Shown here piece by piece: positions 42,440 through 53,110 of a stretch of DNA of 64,000 nt. The DNA comes from Lentinus brumalis (taxonomy: Eukaryota > Basidiomycota > Agaricomycetes > Polyporales > Polyporaceae). The DNA lies in assembly GCA_001792895.1 (NCBI GenBank), contig MARA01000045.1:1-64000 (forward strand). Direction: 5' to 3'. The position numbers were made by a program, and so were the translations under genes. Every line of letters starts with the position of its first letter. The stretch's first letter is position 1. The notes under the pieces were generated by a model. That model made no database searches. It saw nothing but the letters and a program-made list of their open reading frames with translations, and was not told where the DNA came from.

Positions 42440-44724
42440 ATGCATCACGCAGACAGGTTAGCGACCGTAGCATGTGCCGTTCTCGCCCTCGCCGTGACGT
42501 TGTCGAGAGCAGTACTCCTGAGCAATCCCGCCGATCTTCCTGCCCGTAAGCAGTACGACTACATTGTCGTCGGAGCTGGTCCTGGGGGAAGCACGGTGGC
42601 GAACCGCCTCTCAGAAGACCCTCACATCAATGTGCTACTGATAGAAGCCGGCCCGAGGTATGTCGCCTCTTCCGCAGTGCAACGACGGATGAAAACTGAC
42701 TGCTTGACGTTCAGCGATGAAGGAGTCCTCGCTATAGAGGTCCCTTTCTTGGCTTCACAACTGCAGCCCAACACGCCCTACGATTGGAACTACACCACAA
42801 CCCCACAACAGGCGTTGAATGGTCGTGTCGTATCATACGCGCGTGGCCATGTTCTGGGGGCAGCTCTAGCATCAGTACGCTCACTGCCCGTGCTGCGTGC
42901 GACAGTAACCAAGTGACCTAACGTCCTCCGCCTGTCCCAGATCTGATGGTATGGACGCGCAGCTCCCGCGACGACTTCGATTCCTACGCCGCTGTCACCG
43001 AAGATCCTGGCTGGTCATGGAAGTCGATTGAGCCGTACTTCAGTCAAGTAAGTATGCCCAACCCTATCGCCGATTTATCGCCACCTCATGATTTGACCTT
43101 GTTCCTTGTACAGGTTGAGCACATCGTGCCTCCTACTGACGGTCACAACACGGCTGGCGAGATTGACCCACGTATTCATAGCCACCACGGATACGTGAAC
43201 ATCACGCTCCCGAACGCCAAGTTCCCTTCCGATTCGCATGCCATTGCAACTACTCAGGACTTATCAGATGAATTCCCGTTCAATCTGGACAGCAACTCCG
43301 GAAACCCGATTGGGCTCGGTAAGTGAGGTCTCGCAATCGAAGTCTAGCATCCCTGACTCGAGACTAAGGTTGGACCCAGGGGACGTATGGCAATGGGCGG
43401 CGCTCAAGTGCGGCTTCCTCCTACATCAATCCGTTTCTATACAGGGCAAACCTCGACGTCCTGGTCAACACCACCGCAACGAAACTTGTACAAGCCGGCC
43501 ACGCCAATGGCCAACCTGCGTTCCGAGCCGTAGAGGTCAAGCAGTCCGGTACATGTATGTATATCATATTTTGTCCTTCTCTTCTGGTGCTGATTTTCCT
43601 TGTTCTAGCACGAAACTACACTTTGCACGCCGCCAAAGAAATCATCCTGTCCGCAGGAGCGATCAACACGCCCAAGCTCCTCATGCTCTCCGGTATCGGC
43701 CCTGGTCCCCAACTCCACTCGCTCGGTATCTCGCCCATAGTCGACAACTCGCACGTTGGACAGCACCTCGTCGATCACCCGCGCGTGAGCAACCAGTTCG
43801 GCGTATCCCGCCCTGAATATGACATCACGGACACCATCGGGCGCAACACGACGCTTTTTAACGCGCTGTTGCAGGAGTGGCAGGACACTCAGCCGCACCG
43901 AGGCTTCTTCGCGAACGGCGGCTCGAATCAAGTTGGGTGGTTCAGAATCCCGCAGGACGACCCGATCTGGGACACAGTGAAGGACCCGAGTGCTGGACCG
44001 ACGTCGCCGCACTATGAATTTCTATTCAGAGTAAGACCTTCTGCCTGTTTCTGGGATGTGAACCCGTGTTAACCCATTCGATTCAGCCCGGCTTCGCTTC
44101 CACTCTCGGTACGCCAGCCCCTCCCGGTAACTTCCTGACGGTCAACACCGTCGTCGTCGCTCCTTCCTCCAGTACGCAGGTCTTTTGGCATCTCTTTCGC
44201 AGCTGACGACCTCCTTCGCAGGCGGTTCAGTAACACTCGCCTCGGCCGATCCGTTCGACCCGCCTCTCATCGACCCAAACTTCCTCAATACCACCTTCGA
44301 CATCTACGCTCTGAGGACTGCGATTCGCGCTGCCGCCCGGTTCCTCTCAGCACCCACCTGGGAGGGCTTCATCACCGGGCAAGCGGGACCCTTCGCAGAC
44401 GTCGACCTGACCTCCGACGACGCAGTTGACACATGGGCTCGTGCACAGGCCTCAACGATCTGGCATCCCGTCGGGACCGCCCGCATGGGAGCATGCGGTG
44501 ATACTGCGAGCGTGGTGGACCCAGATCTGAGGGTGAAGGGTGTGGAAGGCGTGAGGGTCGTGGATGCGAGTGTATTCGTGAGTTCACGACTTCCACCGTC
44601 GTGGTGCATGTTGCTCATCCTGTGCGAACAGCCGACCATCCCCGCAGCGCACCCTCAAGCGGTAGTGTATGTCTTCGCAGAGCGAGCAGCGGATTTGATC
44701 AAGCACGGACGACCCGCATGCTAG
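42440..44724 (+). pseudogene. GMC oxidoreductase (aryl-alcohol oxidase-like), one-base frame break
   Basis: Secreted FAD enzyme of the glucose-methanol-choline family; in wood-decay fungi such enzymes oxidise alcohols or sugars and feed H2O2 to peroxidases. Exons are 42440-42657, 42715-about 42874, 42941-43047, 43114-43318, 43369-43554, 43609-44030, 44087-44171, 44222-44577 and 44632-44724. A signal peptide (MHHADRLATVACAVLALAV) precedes the FAD-binding VVGAGPGGSTVANRL. WTQGTYGNGRRSSA and SAGAINTPKLLMLSGIG are family motifs. The active-site His is in IWHPVGTARMG, and a second His lies in PAAHPQA. At 42856-42860 five Gs stand where six are needed: the expected G-G-S-S-S-I reads as GAALAS and the frame is lost until the next exon. 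All other exons are intact, so either a very recent mutation or a base-calling error explains it. The exact substrate cannot be told. Confidence 0.88.
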
Positions 44725-45352
44725 ACACGGATATACATCGTATGAGATGACTCTGGCCGGTACTTGGTGTGCGTCGTCTCGCGAACCCGGACCATGAACA
44801 TACGTCGTACGAAGCAATTTGCGTACATGATAGACAGAATCATGCTCAACACGTTGACGTTGTCCCGAGATCTATGGGCAGTATCGCAAGTAGGTACCAG
44901 GCAGCGAAGATCCGGGGATATGGACCCCGCCGAGAAGAGGTATGCATGTATCCCAGTGGCCATGGCGATAGTCTATAGAGACAACGATACTCCCGCGGAT
45001 CCATCGACAAGGCACGAAAGGATGGCCCGATGCGGCACCCAGGAAAGGACTAAAAACACGATAGGGCGGTGACCAAGAAGTGCTTGCTGATATCTGGCAC
45101 ACGGCGATGAGAAGGATCAGTGGTTGAGTATCTCCGAGTCGCCAGCGAGCTGGGACGGTCACCTCCAAGCTTGAGCATGACGTTGGATGATGCTACATAA
45201 CTTCACTGCTCTGGGTCCAAGATCGCAAGCGGGTCTTCGTTACTGACTGGAATCCCTTCAACTCCTGCTCTTTTGACCACCCATCGACACCACACATATC
45301 GTCCTGTTGGACAGCGTTGCTAGTGAGTGCTGGTACACGTTGAACCCTCCTT
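44725..45352. other. Intergenic between converging GMC and F-box genes
   Basis: Convergent 3' ends; about 630 bp with no further feature seen. Confidence 0.5.
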
Positions 45353-46720
45353 CTAGTGCTCACCATCTCGCGCCACGAACGTCACGTCAAGTAGGTTACG
45401 ACGAGATAGTTTGGGACAAAACGCCGTCACCTCCTCCCGCAGAGACGTAATGAAGATATGCAACTCGTGTTGAGTGACGCTCCGATGTGGCGTCATGTGA
45501 TCCACGAATTCGAACTCGACTCTCTCGAGCTGACCAAACTCGGGCGAGGACAACTGCTCGTCAAGGTCACTGCCGAGTTCCTTGAGGACAGCGAGTAAGT
45601 TCTGGAGACGATCAGTGCTTGGGGGCACTTCGGTCATGCTCGTCGCAGCACCGTAGGGTGAGGTCGGGAGCAATGGATACTCATACGAGAGTATGACGGT
45701 CCGCAGCCGCCGCGCATGGGCGGCCAATGATTCAATGACCGACGGTATCCCGTCCATGTTCAACACGGAACGAATTTTTCGCTGTCTCCTCGCGAAGCGG
45801 ACATACTTCCGATACTTGAAGGTAGACAACCGAGGGAAGTCTAACCCCGATGGAAACTCCTGGCCTGGGCAAACTAACTGATGAGCGAAGACTTCGCGCA
45901 TAGATAGCCTCTTACGCACGGAGTGGTGGGTATTCGCGGCCATTACCTTCATCGTACGATACTGCGAGGTTCTCCAGAGTCCCGCAAGCCATGCGAAGAA
46001 GGTACGAGAGGACCCCGTTGCCAAGAGTTTCCTATAACGGTGCAACGAGTCAATGTCAGCTGACTCTGGTTCAACACAGCTGTCTGCACGACGACGTACA
46101 CATTGGGTGACTTTAATACGAGTGAGGTGCGGAAGCCGGAGGGGTAGCGACATCAGTCTGGGAACGTCATAGGTCGATGTTTGGCGAAGATTGACAAGAG
46201 ATAGCTCCCGGATAGATGAGAACATGGCGAGCATCTTACGGAAGGCTACAACGTCGTCAATCCAGATGAACTGGAGTCTCAGTGAAGTTATCGCTGAGAC
46301 GGCGGCAAAGATGCGCATGTGATCTGGGAACGAGGACACCTTGTTCTCAGAGTGAATGACGAGCGATCGCAAATGGGGGAACTTTGCAGCGAGGATGATT
46401 GGAATGACCTGGGGGCGAACATATCCCGGAGGCGTCGATGTCGAAAAGTGCCCGTCATCCGTTGTAATAATCAACTGTTCGACCGCCTCGGAGACATCGC
46501 GAGATGCGCTGATGAAACTTGCTAGCAAATCTACCTGTTCTGGGCGGTTGAGAGGTCCCAGAACTAGGCTTCGGAAGAGACGTCGCCTACTGGGGACGAG
46601 CCAAGCACGGCATGTCAGAGCGCAACACCGCAGTGTCGCTTTCAACACCGTGTATCGCCGGTCCCAGACGAGCTCTATGGTGCGATATTGCAGTTCGAGG
46701 GGGACGATGGGTCCGGTCAT
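45353..46720 (-). CDS. F-box-like domain protein
   Basis: Single-exon 455-residue protein. The N-terminus (about residues 5-50: LPLELQYRTIEL-like helix, then CALTCRAWLVPSRRRLF) is the F-box-like motif common in large agaricomycete families. Such proteins link targets to SCF ubiquitin ligases through Skp1. The rest consists of irregular leucine-rich strands (FPHLRSLVIH, SITSLRLQF, SIRELSLVNL), as in related proteins with degenerate LRRs for target binding. The target is unknown. The start is the first ATG and sits just before the F-box, as in relatives. A broken relative lies on the plus strand at 52114. Confidence 0.85.
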   Translation of the reverse strand: MTGPIVPLELQYRTIELVWDRRYTVLKATLRCCALTCRAWLVPSRRRLFRSLVLGPLNRPEQVDLLASFISASRDVSEAVEQLIITTDDGHFSTSTPPGYVRPQVIPIILAAKFPHLRSLVIHSENKVSSFPDHMRIFAAVSAITSLRLQFIWIDDVVAFRKMLAMFSSIRELSLVNLRQTSTYDVPRLMSLPLRLPHLTRIKVTQCVRRRADSCVEPESADIDSLHRYRKLLATGSSRTFFAWLAGLWRTSQYRTMKVMAANTHHSVRKRLSMREVFAHQLVCPGQEFPSGLDFPRLSTFKYRKYVRFARRQRKIRSVLNMDGIPSVIESLAAHARRLRTVILSYEYPLLPTSPYGAATSMTEVPPSTDRLQNLLAVLKELGSDLDEQLSSPEFGQLERVEFEFVDHMTPHRSVTQHELHIFITSLREEVTAFCPKLSRRNLLDVTFVARDGEH

Positions 46721-49122
46721 GACGGTAGGTGAGCAAGGTCGCCTTCAACTTAAAGTTCAGATACCGCCTGACAACACAAGGATCCGATAGGTTCACGTGA
46801 GCATGGCCATTCACACGAACGCCTACATATCCAGTATCAGACGTGTAAGTGAGCAATTTGACATACGTACCTCCAAACTTCAACTGCGAGCGTACACAGG
46901 TCTGTACATCGGAGCGGATTCGGGAGTTGGGGGAAGCTGTCCGTGCCGTACTAGTACTATCCACGCAGACCAATGCAAAGCCACATTGACGTGCAAATGT
47001 TGACATAGCTCCCCTACCACTCACTCGTTGTACTCTAAACTTCGCGCTCCAATAGCTAGAGACCGAAACCGTACGTCTGTCAGATATGAAGACGATCGGA
47101 GTTGCACCAGAGGTCGATTTGCGCTATATGTGCTTATTGCGTTGGTCTGCGAGGGGATAGTAGTCAGGCCGGGCCATACATTTCCTTTCGGACACTGCCA
47201 GGAATACCGGCGTTCCCGACGGGCGGAAAGTCGAGGAATATACGCCGCCCGTGCTTACCTTTTGGCTCGTTTCGCTGCGCCACCGTACCTTTCGCCCATT
47301 GGCGTGCAGTTTCTCCCGTCGGACACGCCGAGGTCCCTGCCCCGAGAGCGTCGCTTCGAACTGCGAGAACCTCGCTACTGACCCTGTGCGTAAGTATCTC
47401 AGCATGGCTGTGACGCGAACTCGGCCGGTTTCATGCTGAGCCGTTGCGTCTCAGTAGCTGCTTTGTGCGGCGCAGGAATGGCCAGGAACTCTGAATCCTG
47501 AAAGGTGCAGTAGTGTCCTACCTGCGCTAGCAGATACATAATTCGACGAGTGTGCACTGCCCCGTAAAACGCAGTGTCAGACTCGAGGACTTGGGACCTG
47601 AACACTCACGGATAACAGGTGCATATACGAACCCGTACCCCGTACCCCGTACCCCGTTCACGATGACGTCGCCAAGGGACGGGCCTCTCCTTCCTCGGCT
47701 CGAGGCGGACGTCGCTTGCGCGTACGCATGGATGCACGCGCGCAGCCTGCCCTGGCTAGCCATTTCCAGTCAAGTCGCCGCTAGCCGGCAACCTCGGAAG
47801 CGACATGGGGTACCGGTCGAAACATACATCTGTGTAGTGGTAGTGTTTGGGTGTGCTGTGGTAGGTAAGTACACACGACACATCGTACGTGGGCTTGTCA
47901 GAGCAAGCGAACAACGCCCAACCGTGTGAGCAAGTCGAGGCTCACCAATAAGAGTCAGACCACACGATGAGCACCGCCGTTTCCCCTCGATATTGTGAGG
48001 CACCCGTAGCGGAGCAGCATGGGGCAGAGCCATCGCAGCTGACGTCCTCGTGCACGTCAATAAAGATGAGGAGACGGCATAAATCTGCGGCAAGATAGAC
48101 TAATGAATTGTGTCTGCAGCCATCGCGATGGTATCGCACAGGAGGGTCGCAAAGCTCACCTCGCCCCGCACCTTACTTGACGTGCACCGAGCTCTGCACA
48201 AAGCGAGACCTTACCGACGTCTCAGGCTCTCAAGCGTCGTTCCCCATGCAGAACAGCGCGGCCATGCGGAGGGTTACGACAGACTGACGAGGTTAGGCTA
48301 TCGGCAGCGCCAACATCGCGGACGACGAGGGCGTTTCGGCACGGCTGTCATCGCGAGAGGGCGAGACGAGGTCCACAGTATCAAAAAAAAGCCAGGTACA
48401 CAGTAAGGATGCCCTAGTAGGATGTTGAAGCTCCAGGCTTGGTCGTATTCGCCCGAGTGCACCGTTCTGCCGAATTACTGCCGTGTACATACCGTAATAT
48501 TGTCAGGGTCACTGTCGAGACGTCGAGTACTAGTGAGGGCCGCATACGAGAGAGTCAGAAACAACCAAGAAGCCTAGACCAATATAGTGCGGGGAGAGAT
48601 TGGGGCGCAGAACGTGAGTTTAGTCCTGTGTTGTCACGACAGAAAGGAAGAAGGAGGAAGAGGGAGTGAGAGAGACGCCGGTCCTTCAGGTTAGGATACG
48701 ATCATGTGATCGCGTAGCACGGCATTGGCCGAGACGGCGACAGCGGAGATATGGACGGGGTTGGGCTCTTTCCCTCCTCCGACCCCGCTGTACACGACGT
48801 TGTGCTCGAGTACTCTCTCAGCGCCCCGAGATGGAAGAATGGTCTGATGCAGGGAGATTTCTGCACTTGGGGGCATCGCGGACGACCGCCGCTGGGCAAG
48901 ATCGCCGATGAGGGAAGGTGCTCGGATTGCTCCGCGCCGAACTGCGCGAGGCCTGCACCGTCCCACGCGTCTTCCTCCTCCTCTCGCTCGTATATATGCG
49001 CCTCCATTTCTCGCGCCGACCACCCAGTTCTCCGCGCAGCTCTCCGCTTCCCCCATCCTCTCCGCGGTCTCTTCGGACTTCTTGCTCTGCCCACCGCCCC
49101 ATCAAATTCCTCCGTCTTCCCG
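46721..49122. other. Intergenic 2.4 kb
   Basis: Contains a short GTACCCC tandem run near 47633-47657. No domain-bearing frame or clear splice pattern is found. The right part (about 48950-49122) should hold the thioesterase promoter and 5' UTR. Confidence 0.45.
47633..47657. repeat. Short GTACCCC tandem repeat
   Basis: About three to four perfect seven-base units in a row. Confidence 0.8.
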
Positions 49123-50026
49123 ATGATCTCGACGTCTACCAGCACCTTCAAGTCCCGGCTGGCGACGGAGCGCGGATGGGTCGATCCGCACGTCATGCCC
49201 AAGTACATGGACGCATCGGAGGTCGCGGGCAACGCCTCGGATGAGGTCAAGCAGCTCACTCTCAACACCCTCGGCGCGTATGGCGTCGGGGACACCGACT
49301 GCTTCGCGTACACCGTCGGGCGGCGGATCCGGATAACGGAGATGAACATCGAGCAGAAGGGAGAGAAGATGGAGGTCACCGTCGTCGCAGAGGTACAGGC
49401 TTCGAAAGGTGCGTTCTGCTCTCCGTGTATTCCACAGATTGGCTGAGCTCTTTCTGCAGGCATGCTCAACGGCGCGGGAACAGTACATGGCGGGTGTATA
49501 TGCTATCTCATAGACAAGTACGTCCTCCCCGCGTGGTCTCTTCGCCACTGCCCTCATCGCGCATACATCCAGCTGCGCGTCCTTCCCCCTCGTAGCCCTC
49601 GGCCTCCTCAAGAACATCAACGGCGTCGGGGTCACCCAAGCCCTCAACCTCTTCTTCCACGCCCCCGCCTCACTGTAAGCCCCCGTCCGATCCCTCCTCC
49701 CGCCGCACGGCGTCGTGCTGACCCCGAACATCGCGCAGGGACACATGCATGCAGATAACGAGCACGTCCGTAACGCTGGGCGGACGCATCATGACTTCGC
49801 GATGCGAGGTAAGCAAGCCGGCTACCCATCTCTTCCCCATCTCCTCCCGCCCTTCCTCGTGTCCGCGAAGTCCGAACCCGGCATCCGTGCTCATAGAACC
49901 GCCCGTCCCCTCTTCTCTATGTAGATTACCGACAAGAAGACCGGCCGCATGATCGCCTCGGCGCTCCTGGGCAAGATGCAGCCAGCATCAGTCACCGCCG
50001 CCGCTGCCCGCGCGGCGAAACTCTAG
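49123..50026 (+). CDS. Hotdog-fold thioesterase (ACOT13/PaaI-like)
   Basis: Likely hydrolyses acyl-CoA esters. Exons 49123-49408, 49460-49517, 49573-49674, 49739-49808 and 49925-50026 join in phase to 205 residues. The hotdog core is visible: an N-terminal helix, then GAGTVHGGCICYLID (HGG helix motif of 4HBT/PaaI thioesterases), CASFPLVAL, and the later beta strands ITSTSVTLGGRI and DKKTGRMIASALLGK. It ends in an Ala-rich tail. The length is somewhat above the 140-160 residues of animal ACOT13 because of an N-terminal extension. ATG 49123 was chosen because upstream codons in this frame look non-coding. Introns are 51-116 bp. Confidence 0.88.
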
Positions 50027-52113
50027 CCTCGCTCGTCTCCAGCTTCTGAGATCCGAGACCCCAGTATGAGTATCCGACTCGGGTTCGATACCACTTACTT
50101 ACATATATGCGCGTGCTCACACGATACAGACACAGACACAGACCCACTAAACTCTTGTACGATCCCAACGATGTACGGTTACTACATGTACCCCTAGCGA
50201 TGTCTCGCTATTGCTCCCGCCTTGCCGTGGTCCCTCGCTGTCGCTGTCGCTCTCGCTCTCGTCGTTGCTATCGTTATCGCTTCTAATACCATCGCTTAAT
50301 CACAATCACAGGTCCTCCTCTGCCGCAGCTTGCAGGCGCAGGCACGACGCCGGCGGGTGCAATTGCAATTGCAGCACACGCAACAAGAGTACGAACGCGA
50401 CAATGGCCGGAACACGTGCACGATGAGCGACCATCGACGACACCCTCACCTGCACCACTCACAATGCGCACAGGACTCAGCTAGCAGATCCCACAGCGCC
50501 GCTGCGAGCACCGTCTCACCCTAGCCCTAGGCCTACACGCCGATCACGCCGCCACCCCGAGCAGCACCCCACCCGCCCACCGCGCGATCGATTGGCAACT
50601 CCACGCTTACCTCCGCGCACGAAGGGCCCGAACAACCTGCCAATCACCCGGGCCCAGCGCTCACTTATCATCTATGTACTGGTCCGTGTAGACGGTGTAC
50701 GTCACCTCCGTGCGTGTATGTACGTGTACGGCGTCCTTGAAGTCGCCGAGATGAAGGTGCGAAGCCTATCTCGGACTCGCACGTTCTTGCGGGCGGCAAC
50801 TCGGTGCTCAATATTCAATGCTCATCCTCGGGCAGCGCGCGGCGGTGGCAATCTGAATGTTGGGAAGCGAAATCGGCGACGTGCACGTGGCGACAGACTT
50901 CCCTCGCCCTGGGCTGAGGCTCGCTGCTAACTGAGTAACTCGAAGTGCGGTGGACCGTGCAGCCGCACTGCACATGTGGCGGTGGCGAGTGCGATTCTCC
51001 AGCGTGACATTTCGAGCTCGTGCAAAGCAGTGGGATGACGCCCCGAAGGACTGGGATCGCATGGCGGCCATGGCCCATGACGGCACACCGCCAGCATGGA
51101 AAACTATGACATTAATATTGACAGCAGCGTGCCACTGCCAGCGTGAAGCCGCGCCAACTCCCGACGCGACTCCCTGCGGGTGGCGTGGCCCGGTATGCCC
51201 GCTGTCACTGTCAGTTAACCCTCAGGCCTCAGGATTAGGCTGCTCAGGGCCCCAGTCCGGGGCCAGACGCCCACATCCACCACGCCACCACGTAACACAG
51301 GGCACTCAGGTGTGCACTGAACGCCTTGCATGGAGCGGCGGCCTGACCACTTGTGGGGCACGTTGTAGCGTTGCAGCGTTTGATCGACCGCCGCTGCAAG
51401 GTGCAAGCTAAAGCTAGTGCGTCGGTGAGTTCTGTAGAGCACACCTCCAACTTTATGAACCAGGCACACTACTTATCATCCTCGCGGCAACTCCTCTTAG
51501 GCTCCCGTCGTTATCTAGAGTACGTTCAGCAGGCCTGTGAAGCCCCTGGAGCGTGCAGGGAATCCTGGACCCTGAGCCTTCCTGTGAGTTCGTGGCGTAC
51601 GGTACCGCGGTACGAGCCTCTCGTGGTCTTCGCGAGCATAAGCATCGCTGACGCCTCTTCCAGTTCAGCTCCGACACCTTCCGGGGGATGCATGTCTCGC
51701 TGTAGAAGTAGTGGGCGTGCCACGCGCAGTACTCCATACGCCTTCGTGAGTATAAGCATCGCTGATGCATCATGCAGCTCATCTCTGACACCCTCTCGAT
51801 TCTCGAAGACGCATGTACTTAGTGCACTGCCGGTTCCGCAGGACATGTTGAGGTCAGTCTACGTACGCGGAGTGTGCCTGATTCGATTTGCTGAGGTCTA
51901 CCGTGGTCATGCCGATCAACGCGCCTAAGGGGGGCGGGGCTCAGACAATCGCTTTCAAGCATACCTGTGAACGTCAGATGCCCCCGACGGCGGTCTCGAC
52001 GACTGTCGCCGCTCCCATTCACGTCGACCACAAAATTCGTGAGAACGATCGACGCGTGTCGAGTGCGTACTTACTGCGGTAAGTGGGCGTCTTCCAACGT
52101 TTGCCTCACCACC
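50027..52113. other. Intergenic 2.1 kb
   Basis: Has a CGCT/CGTT-rich low-complexity stretch at about 50223-50282. A roughly 53 bp imperfect direct repeat lies at about 51636-51690 and 51742-51797 (shared agcatcgctga). No gene supported. Confidence 0.45.
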
Positions 52114-52900
52114 ATGCCCGTACCAGTCATCCGACCGTTCGAACTTCAGGAGCTCGTCATCGACCCTGTACACGACAAGCGCTACTGGACTATCAAAGCA
52201 ACTGTGCTCTAACGTGCCGCGCTTGGCTCCCTCGGAGCAAGCCCGGCTCTACCAGTTCTTGTTCTTCCGCCAATATCGCAGGAGCCAGCTGGACCAGCTG
52301 TATACTCTGATCGAAGCACATCCGGGCGTGTCCACTGTCCACCGCAATCCACGATCTCTTCATCTGCAATATGTCCAGCAGTAACTGTCCATTCCAGATG
52401 GATTACGATATCGAGATTCGATACCGTGCTCATCCTCGACATCTTCACAAAGAAGCTCCGACTCCCTCGCCTGCGGTCGCTCACTGTCATCTCACTTCAC
52501 ACCATAGACTGGTGCCTGGAACCTGAGGTTTCCTCCTGGTCTTCCATCCTCTCAAGCCTCGTCCGGAAACACATCGTCGTCGAGCGCATACAAGTCTTCC
52601 GCACCATGCTCGCTGCCCTCCCAGCACTCCGGAAGCTTGCTCTCGAAAACGTGGCGTGGCTTCAACACGGAGAATCTCCCTCTTTCGCCCCTGGCTCTTC
52701 CCCCCCCTGTACTGGTACGAAAAGCTACTACATTACTTGGCCAACCACTTCGCTGATTTCTCGCGCCTAGAAGGCGGCCTCCGAGTTCTGTCGGTGCTTT
52801 CCGACCGTCGGTGCTTTCCGACCTTCGTCTTACGACCTGCATCTCATAAGTATTCTGCTCAATCTCGCCGAGCACACTGTGGCATACAATGCGCATATAG
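52114..52900 (+). pseudogene. F-box-like protein pseudogene
   Basis: ATG 52114 starts a protein like the N-terminus of the F-box gene at 46720 (FELQELV..., then KRYWTIKAT). The frame stops after 33 codons. CALTCRAWLPRS continues in a second frame, and LYQFLFFRQYRR follows in a third. Further leucine-rich pieces (LPRLRSLTVIS, LPALRKLALENV) run to about 52660. At least two frame breaks and a missing middle make a functional product unlikely. It lies on the opposite strand to its intact relative and is too diverged to be a recent copy. Confidence 0.7.
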
Positions 52901-53110
52901 GCAAATATTGCACACCCGTTTTTCCTCGCGCGTACGGCGGCCCAAGAATCAAAGGAATGTTATTATTTCGTACAGACGACACCTCGATGAGACGGAGGCA
53001 GTGGAAACGCGAAGAATGTCCGGAGCACCTACATCACGACTGCGGGGAGCTCTGACAACGAAAGCTCGTGACCCTCAGACTCGTCACTGCGGCATGCGAT
53101 CAACCTGGCA

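Noticed and set aside
51636..51797. Possible solo repeat element or very short introns around the repeated agcatcgctga
   Set aside because: Only two imperfect copies and intron-like parts of about 33 bp, too short for fungal splicing.
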